Assembly (NCBI GenBank): GCA_016212925.1
Contig: JACRDF010000024.1
Coordinates: forward strand, 1 to 64,000
Reading direction: 5' to 3'
Length of the DNA stretch: 64,000 nucleotides
Source: Desulfomonile tiedjei
GTDB lineage: Bacteria > Desulfobacterota > Desulfomonilia > Desulfomonilales > Desulfomonilaceae
Shown: piece by piece, positions 43,038-51,326 of the stretch
Numbering within the stretch: position 1 is the stretch's first letter
How the letters are laid out: the number at the start of each line of letters is the position of its first letter
Position numbers and translations under genes: made by a program
Notes under the pieces: generated by a model
Database searches by the model: none
Seen by the model: only the letters and a program-made list of their open reading frames with translations
What the model was told of the DNA's origin: nothing

Positions 43038-43556
43038 ATGCAAACATCAGAAGAAGCCGGGCGGTTGTCACAAATCATTGATCAAAAGGTTGAGGAATTC
43101 AAGGGTCTCACACAAGGTCTTGATGAGGAGACTGCTTCACGCGCGCCTGCCGGACGATGGTCGCCGAAACAAATCGTTTCGCACCTGTGCGGTCCCGAGG
43201 GCCGAGGCTTCCTGCCGAGCATTGTGGCTATCGTGGAGCAGGATACTCCCCGAATTGATATCGACCCTGAAAATCCTTTCTTCACCGAGAAGCGTAGCCG
43301 CATGACGCTCAGCGAACTCCTCGCGGAATTCGAATCGGAATACCGTCGGATCGCCGAGTTCACGACAGGGTTGTCCGAGGAACAGCTCGGCCGGAAGGCT
43401 CATATTCCGCTCCTTAAGGAAACTCCGATGAGCGAATATCCCACCTGCGCGGCTTGGATCGCGGCCATAGGCGAACATCATCTCGGGATGCACATAGATC
43501 ACATGAGGGAGATCTTGCAGGGCCTGGGCGTTTCCGCGGGATCGCACAAGAAATAA
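43038..43556 (+). CDS. DinB-like four-helix protein
   Basis: 172 residues from ATG 43038 behind AGAAAGGGAG. The DinB/YfiT-type four-helix bundle is suggested by ASRAPAGRWSPKQIVSHLCG near the N-terminus and by GEHHLGMHIDHMREIL near the C-terminus. The His residues in these segments fit the usual three-His metal site. Such proteins act in thiol-dependent or DNA-damage-related reactions, mostly undefined. It is a single gene facing a convergent Fe-S protein gene. Confidence 0.8.
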   Translation: MQTSEEAGRLSQIIDQKVEEFKGLTQGLDEETASRAPAGRWSPKQIVSHLCGPEGRGFLPSIVAIVEQDTPRIDIDPENPFFTEKRSRMTLSELLAEFESEYRRIAEFTTGLSEEQLGRKAHIPLLKETPMSEYPTCAAWIAAIGEHHLGMHIDHMREILQGLGVSAGSHKK

Positions 43557-43626
43557 GGGACTGACGTTCTGAAATTTCCCCTGAAGCCTTCTCTTAAGCG
43601 CGTCAGGCTCGCGTTAACAACGCGGT

Positions 43627-44166
43627 TCAGAGGAGCGGCCGCTTGATTTTCAGGAGTGTTTCCAATTTTTCGCGCGGCTCATGGTATTGGTCCTCTGCAC
43701 AAATAGGCTCGCAACTTGCCAGCTCGACCTGCCCTGCCGCCAGTTTCAGAGCAAAACTGAAGCAGGTGCTCTCGCCGCATTTCTTGCAGTTGGTCCGCGG
43801 AAGCAGACGGTAGATCTCCAGCGGTTGCAGGTTCTCTCGGGGACTCGTGTCCGGCTCGATTTCGGCCCGTTTCTCCCACAGATCGTTGATCATTTTCACC
43901 AGATCATCGATCACTTCCTTGGCTTGCTCGCGGGATTGAAGCTGGTCCGCGGCTATGCGATCGGACCAAAAACCTATTTTGTGATTTCCCTTTCGCCAGG
44001 AGAACGCGGGGACGTCGGGCAGGTAATCACCGCTCCTGAGCGTCGCATTCAAGTAAGGCAGAACTCGGGCGATGTCCGCCGGCAGATGAGCTATCGCCTC
44101 GTACTCAAATTCCTCGGCGCTGTGCTTCGACACTTCAATTTCAAGACGGTACGACTGAATTAACAT
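43627..44166 (-). CDS. Protein with a C-terminal Fe-S cluster domain
   Basis: 179 residues. The N-terminal 110 residues are of unknown type (LEIEVSKHSAEEFEYEAIAHLPADIARVLPYLNATL). The C-terminal part holds LPRTNCKKCGESTCFSFALKLAAG followed by CEPIC. This is the four-Cys [4Fe-4S] domain found at the N-terminus of acetyl-CoA synthase/corrinoid Fe-S protein large subunits and in related small proteins. It is thus probably an electron-transfer or cluster-bearing protein of anaerobic metabolism. Partners are not adjacent. Confidence 0.8.
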   Translation of the reverse strand: MLIQSYRLEIEVSKHSAEEFEYEAIAHLPADIARVLPYLNATLRSGDYLPDVPAFSWRKGNHKIGFWSDRIAADQLQSREQAKEVIDDLVKMINDLWEKRAEIEPDTSPRENLQPLEIYRLLPRTNCKKCGESTCFSFALKLAAGQVELASCEPICAEDQYHEPREKLETLLKIKRPLL

Positions 44167-44354
44167 TTCAACTCCCTATCAGATGAGGCTGTTTGCAGGA
44201 AACATGTCAGATCAATTTTCGGTCAATAGGCAGCTACAGGAATGGCTGGTGCGCCGCCGTTGTCCGCCATGCTAACATGCGTGATATCGATGCGCTTCCT
44301 TACGGGCCAGACTAATCCTTGTCCAATGGGCCGGATCAAGAATCTCCGTACGGC

Positions 44355-44402
44355 GCGCACCTGCGTGTCTGCCCGCTTTTTTGGGCGCACACGCAGGTGC
44401 GC
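44355..44402. repeat. Hairpin GCGCACCTGCGTGT...ACACGCAGGTGCGC
   Basis: Perfect 14-bp arms (44355-44368 and 44389-44402) around a 20-base loop, followed by CCCTAC as in the other families. It lies in the 293-base gap between two minus-strand genes. Confidence 0.7.
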
Positions 44403-44459
44403 CCCTACCGCGCCTATGTTATCTCTTTGAACGCGAAATGGTATGAGACCGAATCGTGG

Positions 44460-44702
44460 TCAGCTCCTCTTCATGACTTCCTCCCTCCAACGGTTCAAAG
44501 GGAAGCAGCATCCATTACCTATTTCCAGGAAGCGCTCGTATCTGGACGGATCCCCGAGATACAAAGAGCACACATAGCGCTCCCCATTCCACACCACGGC
44601 CGGGCATGGATTCGTGTAATGCCCGTAGATCATGGAGCCTATTCTGCAAATGACAGTCGAGCAGCAATATCCGCATCCGACACAGCGGGAAGATTCGCCC
44701 AA
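44460..44702 (-). CDS. Small cysteine-rich protein, zinc/iron-binding type
   Basis: 80 residues if started at TTG 44702, which has AAGGAGA seven bases upstream; longer in-frame versions run through a repeat and are unlikely. The sequence begins MGESSRCVGCGYCCSTVICRI and contains CPAVVW, YVCSLY and GNGCCFPLN. The CxxCxxCC start resembles the YkgJ-type cysteine cluster proteins that chelate zinc or iron. Function unknown. Confidence 0.65.
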   Translation of the reverse strand: MGESSRCVGCGYCCSTVICRIGSMIYGHYTNPCPAVVWNGERYVCSLYLGDPSRYERFLEIGNGCCFPLNRWREEVMKRS

Positions 44703-44815
44703 TGATTGGTCTCCTTGAACATGGGTGTTGCCAACAATTTTTCGTCGGGATGGCTGCCGAAGTGTCGGAAAAGGTCTTCCATTTCCGACATGCTCTTTGG
44801 CAACCATTCTAATGC

Positions 44816-44877
44816 GGCGGGCACGGCCCGCCCTACAAGAGGCGCGTCGCCCAATCGTAGGGCGGGCTGTGCCCGCC
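44816..44877. repeat. Dispersed palindrome, family D, copy 2
   Basis: GGCGGGCACGGCCCGCCCTAC pairs with GTAGGGCGGGCTGTGCCCGCC, the same design as 20494-20555. It sits just downstream of the exporter operon end. Confidence 0.75.
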
Positions 44878-44951
44878 GTCTGTTCACATTGCCAACCGCC
44901 TTCACCCAAAGGTGTTCTTTAAATTTTCTCTTGGCCACGGAGAAACGCAGG

Positions 44952-46424
44952 CTATCGGAAATACAGCAGTAGCTGATTCAGACGTGTGGACAGTCTCAGG
45001 CTCAGAATTGTCCAAAGGGTGGTAGCTCCGGTATCAATACTGCCGGTCCCTTTCATGCCGACCTTGATCGGGCCGGGATCGTCCACGAACGTGGCGACGA
45101 CCTTGTAAACGTTTCCCAGCCGCGGTTCCACTTCGGAACGGGGAGCGATCTCTTCAACCTCGATCCTGTAACCTTTGCGAGGCGCGTTGTTCAGGTATAC
45201 GTGGGCTTGCTGGCCGGGTTTGACGCGCATGATCCTGTCTTCCGGAACAAAGATGTCCGTGCACAGGCGTCCCGGTTCCGCGATTTCACAAAAGGCCTCT
45301 CCTGCTTCAAGCTTCTTTCCGACCAGGGTCTCCACGTCCTTCGTGACGATGACTCCGGGCCGAGGCGCAGTGATCGCCAGAAATTGCCGTTGCCATCTTA
45401 GAAACTCGAGTTCGGCTGAAACGCTTTGCCGTTTTAACTCCGTGAGTTTGGTTCTGGCCAGCAAGGACGGATCATCCACCGCCCTGCTCCTGGAAAGGGC
45501 CATTTCCTGTGTCAACAGTTCGAACTGTCTCTCCTCGCGCCGGATTCGGAAATCCAGTTCCCGCGGATCGAGCGCCGCCAGTTTCTGATCCGTCTCCACC
45601 ACCGATCCCTGCCGCACATAGACCGCGTCGATCAACCCGCTAATTTTGCAGAAAGCGTACTGCCGCTCCTTTGGAGAAATCAGGGCCTCTCCGCCGACCG
45701 AGAAGGTGAACGGAACCAGGAATAAGAAGACCGCCAGGATGACGGCAACGACAGCGGCAAGTGGCACGCGGCGAGTAGCCCACCTGCGCCCTGAAACCGC
45801 TGAGGCAGCCCGGGATCCGATGACTCGGGCGATCGCAGGTTTTCGTTCTGCAAGCCATGTACAAGCCAGGGCATTGCCGAAGATTGGGGCGATCTTCGCC
45901 ACAGTCGTGACGGCTGTTTTGTCCGGAAGATTGTCGCCGGAAAATTCCATGAGCAGGTGAGCGACAGGCGCGCCGTTGTAATTCAAGGGAATGCAGCAAA
46001 GGTGATTCCACCCGGCAAGGTCACCGTATTCCCGCAATGCAGCATGGGTATCCTGCGGCGGCGCTTCCGGAGTCAGGACCTGGAAGTCGTTCCCGCGGCT
46101 CAAGATCAAAGGGTCGGCCGACTTCGCCAGATACGGCGCGAGTCCCTGGAGTTTGGCGACCAGCTTGGATTTCTTGTCCACCACAGGCTGGTGGGTCGCG
46201 GCTACGAAGCGGGATTGCCCCTCCAGATGGGTGATCAGCAGACATCTGTCGAAAGCGGCCAGGGTTCGCAAGTCGTTGGTCAGCAGAAAGTAGAGTTCGT
46301 CCAGTGAATCGCAACAAGCTGCACGCGAAGTCAGCTCTAGGGCCAGGGAGAGGTCCCTTTCCGTACCCTGTGAGCTTACTAATGAGATTTTTTCAGGTTT
46401 TTCGATCACGGGAACGTGGTCCAA
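44952..46424 (-). CDS. GAF-domain membrane-fusion (HlyD-type) adaptor
   Basis: 490 residues with an unusual build. Residues about 25-190 form a GAF-like sensor domain (LFLLTNDLRTLAAFDRCLLI style, ending VAKIAPIFGNALACTW) expected in the cytosol. A membrane helix is at about 219-241. About 245-490 is a HlyD/lipoyl adaptor (GEALISPKERQYAFCKISGLIDAVYVRQGSVVETDQKLAALD; helical hairpin; AITAPRPGVIVTKDVETLVGKKLEAGEAFCEIAEP; VKPGQQAHVYLNNAPRKGYRIEVEEIAP). It is the last exporter gene, 25 bases after the M50 fusion gene. It may link exporter activity to a cytosolic signal. No close described relative is known to me. Confidence 0.8.
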   Translation of the reverse strand: MDHVPVIEKPEKISLVSSQGTERDLSLALELTSRAACCDSLDELYFLLTNDLRTLAAFDRCLLITHLEGQSRFVAATHQPVVDKKSKLVAKLQGLAPYLAKSADPLILSRGNDFQVLTPEAPPQDTHAALREYGDLAGWNHLCCIPLNYNGAPVAHLLMEFSGDNLPDKTAVTTVAKIAPIFGNALACTWLAERKPAIARVIGSRAASAVSGRRWATRRVPLAAVVAVILAVFLFLVPFTFSVGGEALISPKERQYAFCKISGLIDAVYVRQGSVVETDQKLAALDPRELDFRIRREERQFELLTQEMALSRSRAVDDPSLLARTKLTELKRQSVSAELEFLRWQRQFLAITAPRPGVIVTKDVETLVGKKLEAGEAFCEIAEPGRLCTDIFVPEDRIMRVKPGQQAHVYLNNAPRKGYRIEVEEIAPRSEVEPRLGNVYKVVATFVDDPGPIKVGMKGTGSIDTGATTLWTILSLRLSTRLNQLLLYFR

Positions 46425-46449
46425 GTCTCTTCCGCTTTCTCTAACATTT

Positions 46450-48564
46450 CTAAAACAAGGCTTCTCTATTCAGGGTTTGTGCGACATGATCGACGATCCG
46501 GCCTGCAATGCTTTGCGCGGGTGATCCCACGACGAGCCTGCCGGTCATTCCCAAAGGGATATTGGCTTCCGGATGGTCGAAGAGGACCGAGAGATTATAC
46601 TGGGACTCTAACGGCGAGTCCTTTTGGTCATGACTCCTTACCTCCGTAGCGAGTTCTCCTCCAAAACGGCTCGAAAAAGGCGACTCGCTCAGGTCCTTCT
46701 CGGAGAACTGTCTTATGCCGCTGACTTTGGCCTCAAACTCCTTACCACCCGCCACCGGGAACCATACACGAACTCGCTGTCCTACATGGACTTGACTGAG
46801 GGATCGCTCCGGAATCAACGCATGCACAGCCAAATCGGAAAGCGATTCCAGTTCCCCGACAATCACGCCCTCGCCGGGCTGAAACCCCTTCTTCATCTTG
46901 GGGTTGAGTTTGGTGACCACCCCATCAAACGGCGCAACGACCCCGCCTTCGGCTTCTGCCAAATGCCTGTTGGTCCTACGGATTTCATCCTCCACCTGGT
47001 GCAATTCTATCTCTTTGGAAGGAATTTCCGCTCTCCGGCGATCATCGAGCAGTAGCAGGTCCAACTCTTTCTTGATTATGTCACGGTCAACTTCTTGTTT
47101 CACCAGATTCAGTCGAAGCACCGACGTATCCAGTTGGAACATAACCGTTCCGCGTGCAACCGGCATCCCCTCACGGACCCTGACTTCATCAACCCAGGTG
47201 TGCTGCGGCACCGCGATCTTTTGCTTTTGCCCTGCATCCAGATAACAGGGATAAATGGAGTTGGTGGCAATCGGAACAAAAAAAGCCGCGGCCAGGAGAA
47301 GTAGGCAACAAGCAAGGACCAGCGCACCTCTGAAACGTATGTGAATATTGTCTCGGAGGTTGAAAAGCCGAGCCGTTCCGGTCCACGCGGGACGCACAAG
47401 GAATAGGGCAAAGGCCAGGACCGCCAGAATAATCCCCAGGGTCTTGTCGAACCGATAGTAAACCCCCGCTATGATCCCCAGATACAGGAAGATGCGATAC
47501 GTGAACGAACCGAATCCGTAAAACCCGAAAATCATTCTCTCGCGTGCGGTTCGCGCGGGGTCCGGGACGTTGGAGATACCGAGCACGCGGTTCATGAACA
47601 AGTGCCTGATATATGCGAAGGCCTTTTGATACAGATTGGGCAGGCGAAGATAGTCCGCGAGCAAAAAATACCCGTCGAACTTCAGTAAAGGATTGCCGTT
47701 GATAAGGAGCGTGGACAATAGCGAAACACCCATAAGGTAAAAGGCAACGGAATTGATTACCCCCGGCCTTGAAAAGTACCATACATACGCGGCAAAGACT
47801 GCCAACACCGCTTCCGCTACAACGCCCGCCGCGCTGATTGCCATTCGCTGTCTTCGGTCGGCAAGCTCCCAGGCCTCCGTGGTATTGCAGTACAGGCACG
47901 GGAAAAATATGAGAAAGGCCACGCCCATCTCAGGAACATGCAGCCCGAACCTCTTAGCCGTGTAAGCGTGAGAGAACTCGTGCGCTAGTTTGGTTATCGC
48001 AACCGTGACCCAGAGGTAAACAAGGTTTTCCAAGTTGAAAAAGAAGAGAAACTCTTGTTGTATCCTTGGCATGCCGGAGACGATCAGGTACACCGCGCCA
48101 GGCAACGCCACAAGAGGCACGATCGCGGTCCATTTGTTGAACAAGACGTTGAAATACTTGACGGTTCTTTCAAGAAAGGGATCGGGATTGATCAATGGGA
48201 TGAAGAGAAAATACACGCTTGCCCAGCGCTGGCGATGTCTCAACTGTTCGATTCCGCGCTTTGTCGCTAGTTGATGGCGAGCGGTGCCGAACGCGGTTCC
48301 AAGTAGCAGGCCTGTTTGGGCTGCTCTTGCCAAGATTTGATTTATGTCCCCATCGCAATAGTAATAGCCGGCTTCCTCCAGTTCCGTTGCAGCCTTCTTA
48401 GCGCTCAGGGTCCCGTCCAGCTTTCCGAGGAACCGATACTCGTAATGCGAAAGACGAAAATACTTTCGGGCCACCGGGTCTTTTAGGACGACGATCTTAT
48501 GACCTGCACCGTCTTTCTGTTCGAAGATCTCCAAATCTGTGCGAAACCGGGGATGCGTGAACAT
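46450..48564 (-). CDS. M50 site-2-protease-like membrane protein fused to PqqD-like and HlyD domains
   Basis: 704 residues. About 1-90 is PqqD/RRE-like (DPVARKYFRLSHYEYRFLGKLDGTLSAKKAATELEE...AQTGLL). About 110-430 is a polytopic M50 metalloprotease core with the zinc motif HEFSH (195-199) and a second ligand Asp297 in LLKFDGYFLLADYL. About 430-704 is a periplasmic HlyD/lipoyl part (WVDEVRVREGMPVARGTVMFQLD; EGGVVAPFDGVVTKLNPKMKKGFQPGEGVIVGELE). This arrangement is that of YydH-like peptide zinc metalloprotease exporters. It probably recognises, and possibly cleaves or moves, a secreted partner. It is 107 bases downstream of tolC. Confidence 0.85.
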   Translation of the reverse strand: MFTHPRFRTDLEIFEQKDGAGHKIVVLKDPVARKYFRLSHYEYRFLGKLDGTLSAKKAATELEEAGYYYCDGDINQILARAAQTGLLLGTAFGTARHQLATKRGIEQLRHRQRWASVYFLFIPLINPDPFLERTVKYFNVLFNKWTAIVPLVALPGAVYLIVSGMPRIQQEFLFFFNLENLVYLWVTVAITKLAHEFSHAYTAKRFGLHVPEMGVAFLIFFPCLYCNTTEAWELADRRQRMAISAAGVVAEAVLAVFAAYVWYFSRPGVINSVAFYLMGVSLLSTLLINGNPLLKFDGYFLLADYLRLPNLYQKAFAYIRHLFMNRVLGISNVPDPARTARERMIFGFYGFGSFTYRIFLYLGIIAGVYYRFDKTLGIILAVLAFALFLVRPAWTGTARLFNLRDNIHIRFRGALVLACCLLLLAAAFFVPIATNSIYPCYLDAGQKQKIAVPQHTWVDEVRVREGMPVARGTVMFQLDTSVLRLNLVKQEVDRDIIKKELDLLLLDDRRRAEIPSKEIELHQVEDEIRRTNRHLAEAEGGVVAPFDGVVTKLNPKMKKGFQPGEGVIVGELESLSDLAVHALIPERSLSQVHVGQRVRVWFPVAGGKEFEAKVSGIRQFSEKDLSESPFSSRFGGELATEVRSHDQKDSPLESQYNLSVLFDHPEANIPLGMTGRLVVGSPAQSIAGRIVDHVAQTLNREALF

Positions 48565-48597
48565 GGAACCGTCACAAGGCCTTGGGTCGGACGCTAT

Positions 48598-48675
48598 CTA
48601 AGCATTATCACCATGATAACTGAGTTGCGTCTCCACGTCCAGCATCATGACTGCGCGGCCGGACCTGCGATTCAT
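48598..48675 (-). CDS. Possible micro-ORF (25 residues) between tolC and the M50 exporter gene
   Basis: An ATG at 48675 overlaps the tolC stop as ATGA and the frame ends at TAG 48600-48598. The peptide starts MNRRSGRAVMMLDVETQLSY and ends with HGDNA. Placement between exporter genes, one of which has a PqqD-like domain, makes a leader-type peptide imaginable, but a chance frame is equally possible. Confidence 0.25.
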   Translation of the reverse strand: MNRRSGRAVMMLDVETQLSYHGDNA

Positions 48676-50180
48676 TTTCGTGGCAGATGTTCCTGGTAAT
48701 TGCTTCCCATGGCCGCGTGCAGTTCCGCCAGGGTGGCGTTGGCTTCTCCCAGCGCCCTGAAACGATCAATTTCTTCTTCCAATTTGTCGGCCTCTGCGTC
48801 AAGCAACGCAAGCCTGTTCACGTCGTTGCTCAGTGCCTTGGCTTTGAGCGCGTCAAGGAGGCGACTTGCCCCCTGCACCGACTCCTCGGAAAGTCGCAAA
48901 TCCTTCAACGCCCTATGGTGCGACGCGGCTGATGCGCGCACCTGGGAAGCAATCCCGACTGCTACCCCTCCACCCGCCAGGGTCGTTTTCGAGACATTGG
49001 ACCGTGCGGCCTTGGATTCGTCCCAGTTACTGATCCAGTCGAGGAGGTCGAAGTAGACCCGCACGCCCACATCCTTCCAGTCTTTATTGTACAGGAATCG
49101 ATCCTTGTCTCGAGTGTAACGCCAGAAGCCGGTGGTCTTGGGAACAAACTTGACCAAGGTTCGCTTGAGGTCGTTCACGGAGTTTTGCACCGTGAGGCCG
49201 ACTTCGTAAGCTTCCGGCCGGTTCTGAATAGCCCTCTGTTCCATCGCGCAGACACTCTCCTGGTATACAGGAGCCGACAGGTTGCCGTCGAGTTCAACTG
49301 CCTCGTGGCAATGTTCCGGAGGCAGCACCAGGGCGGAGAAAAGCGTATTCCTCTGTTTTGCCGTATCTTCTTCAACGGCCATGGCTATGCGCGCGACCCT
49401 CAATGAGTTCTGTCGCGCCCGATGGAAGTCCTCAATCGGTTTCAACTTCTTTTCATGCAGGATTTCAAGTTGCTCGGCAACACGATGTCTTATATCGGTG
49501 AGTCTTTTCACCATACGCAGCCGAGCCTGCAAGCTCAAGAGCCTGAAATAGGACGCTTCAACCGCTCCCACGAGCTTCTGCGCCACCCGCACTTTTTGGT
49601 GATGTGCCCTTAGTGAGTCGTTATTGGTGCTCTTAGTGAGGTAGTAAGCCAGTGCCGCATCGGTGGGGCTCCAGTTGAGTTCAAGGGTATAGCGCCATGT
49701 GCTTCGTTCATGGCCCACTGAGTAATTAGTAACGCCGGTTCCCGTGGTCGCTGCCGGATCGGGATTGACGCCTTCCTGGCCCAAGACGTCACTAAAGGCA
49801 TAACCGTAATTGTCACGGTTGCTTAGTTCGCTGGCAAACACGAGATGAGGCAGGATCTTTGTCCGATTGCTGTCACGAATCCAACGCTTCGTGAACTCGT
49901 CTACTCGAGCAGCGTGCAAGTCCAGATTTCTGGCCAGGGCCATCTGTTTGCATTCTTCGAGAGTCAGGCGCCTTTTCCCGACAACAGCCGCCGCGGGAAG
50001 AGGCCTTTGTTCAGCCGCACCAGCCGCGGCGGAAAAGTGGGGGGCCGGCGTGGGAACAGGTGGCCGCTGCAAGGAATACTTCAGGCTCTGGCAGGAACAT
50101 GCTGCCAGGCCGAAGAAGCAAGCGAGCATCCACAAGAGAATCTTTCCCATCAGACCGACCAAGTGGGTCAAGACCGTCAC
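48672..50180 (-). CDS. TolC-type outer-membrane efflux lipoprotein
   Basis: 502 residues from a GTG at 50180 that overlaps the previous stop (GTGA). The N-terminus is a lipoprotein signal (LLWMLACFFGLAACSC, lipobox LAAC), so it is probably anchored in the outer membrane. Two TolC-like helical repeats follow: RRLTLEECKQMALARNLDL near the start and long coiled helices (KVRVAQKLVGAVEASYFRLLSLQARLRMVKRLT; ALKDLRLSEESVQGASRLLDALKAKALSNDVNRLALLDAEADKLEEEIDRF). It forms the outer-membrane duct for the adaptors encoded beside it. Confidence 0.88.
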   Translation of the reverse strand: MTVLTHLVGLMGKILLWMLACFFGLAACSCQSLKYSLQRPPVPTPAPHFSAAAGAAEQRPLPAAAVVGKRRLTLEECKQMALARNLDLHAARVDEFTKRWIRDSNRTKILPHLVFASELSNRDNYGYAFSDVLGQEGVNPDPAATTGTGVTNYSVGHERSTWRYTLELNWSPTDAALAYYLTKSTNNDSLRAHHQKVRVAQKLVGAVEASYFRLLSLQARLRMVKRLTDIRHRVAEQLEILHEKKLKPIEDFHRARQNSLRVARIAMAVEEDTAKQRNTLFSALVLPPEHCHEAVELDGNLSAPVYQESVCAMEQRAIQNRPEAYEVGLTVQNSVNDLKRTLVKFVPKTTGFWRYTRDKDRFLYNKDWKDVGVRVYFDLLDWISNWDESKAARSNVSKTTLAGGGVAVGIASQVRASAASHHRALKDLRLSEESVQGASRLLDALKAKALSNDVNRLALLDAEADKLEEEIDRFRALGEANATLAELHAAMGSNYQEHLPRK

Positions 50181-51061
50181 CGCTCACGTGGAGCAAAGAT
50201 CACGCTCCCAAGCATGCCCATCTCCAGCCGAGCTTCGGTGTTGTCTAGAAGCACGTAAACCTTCTTCGTCTGCGAGGATGGATCTATCAGGGCCTCAATC
50301 TTGTCCACCGTGCCTTCGACGGTCGCACCCGACGACGCTAGGAACCAAGCCTTGGTTCCTTTTCGGACTACCGACAGAAGCGATTGTGGAACATTGGCTA
50401 CCGCGTAGACTTTCGACGTGTCGGCAATCAGGAAGAGCTGCTCAAAACGTTGGACAGCCTCGTGCGCGTCCCGGAAAAGGCTGACGATGTAGCCCCTGAA
50501 CGGCGCCCTGATCTGGCACCGCTGCTTGTCGCGAAGGGCCAGGTCCAGGTCCAGCTGGGCCTCCTTGGCCCTGTGGTCGGCTATCTTGACCTCGGACCTC
50601 GCACGAGTGATTTCCTGAATGGTTGCGGCATCCCGACTTATCAGTTCTTCCTTGACCTTTAATTCCTGTTTGGCTTGTTCCAACGCGACTTCAAGAGCAT
50701 CCAGGCGCTCTCTGGCCCTTTGAGCAACGAGTTCAAAGAATTCGGGCGAGATCTCGAACATCACTTGCCCCGCCTTCACCAGGTCCCCCTCTTTGGAATG
50801 GCGTTTCTCAATGACACCCTGGACTTCCGACGAAACCGTCGCCTGATGGAACGGCCTGATAACAGCCCCGTCAACCCTCGGTTGAGCCGGCACGTCACCC
50901 GGCGGCCTGGCGGATTTGCCGGGGGGTTCATGATTCAAGGTGGAAGAAGGCGGCTCCATTCGAGATAGAAGTTGGCCCGCCCCTTCAGCCACCATGGCCT
51001 GGCTGATAAGAACTGACGCGGCGGCTCCAACCCAATAGAAGAAGGCTCTGCCGTGGTTCAT
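50177..51061 (-). CDS. HlyD-family periplasmic adaptor
   Basis: 294 residues, first gene of the exporter operon. The N-terminus has a hydrophobic signal/anchor (FFYWVGAAASVLISQAMVAEGAG). Then come a short lipoyl half (ATVSSEVQGVIEKRHSKEGDLVKAGQVMFEI), an alpha-hairpin (RARERLDALEVALEQAKQELKVKEEL...EITRARSEVKIADHRAKEAQLDLDLAL), and the second lipoyl half and barrel (CQIRAPFRGYIVSLF; VRKGTKAWFLASSGATVEGTVDKIEALIDPSSQTKKVYVLLD). It bridges the inner membrane and TolC. Its stop overlaps the tolC start. Confidence 0.88.
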   Translation of the reverse strand: MNHGRAFFYWVGAAASVLISQAMVAEGAGQLLSRMEPPSSTLNHEPPGKSARPPGDVPAQPRVDGAVIRPFHQATVSSEVQGVIEKRHSKEGDLVKAGQVMFEISPEFFELVAQRARERLDALEVALEQAKQELKVKEELISRDAATIQEITRARSEVKIADHRAKEAQLDLDLALRDKQRCQIRAPFRGYIVSLFRDAHEAVQRFEQLFLIADTSKVYAVANVPQSLLSVVRKGTKAWFLASSGATVEGTVDKIEALIDPSSQTKKVYVLLDNTEARLEMGMLGSVIFAPRER

Positions 51062-51126
51062 GCCGAGAGTCTCCCACAGGAAACTTAATATTTGACTTTC
51101 AAAATTTGATGTAACTTGTTTATCAT

Positions 51127-51154
51127 ATTATCACAATTTAGTACATAAGGTCAA
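51127..51154 (-). promoter_or_regulatory. Sigma-70 promoter of the exporter operon
   Basis: On the minus strand TTGACC (51154-51149), a 16-base spacer, then GATAAT (51132-51127), in a strongly AT-rich stretch about 70 bases before the hlyD start at 51061. Each hexamer matches consensus in five of six bases. Confidence 0.6.
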
Positions 51155-51242
51155 GGCGAGACTTGGGGTGAGAGTGATCATTCATTTACAGAGGGAAAGG
51201 AGGTGCCTCATTGAAATGTATCTTTCAGTCGTTTTTTCAAAA

Positions 51243-51315
51243 TTCCCCCTAACCCCCCTTTATGAAGGGGGGAACCTCGCATCGCCTTCTTCCCGCCCTT
51301 TTCTAAAGGGGGCGA
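51243..51315. repeat. Hairpins of the TTCCCCCTAACCCCCCTTTA type
   Basis: TTCCCCC...GGGGGGAA (51243-51273) and a partner element with CCCGCCCTTTTCTAAAGGGGGCGAG (to 51315), a common dispersed intergenic palindrome type. Confidence 0.6.
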
Positions 51316-51326
51316 GGAGCATATGC

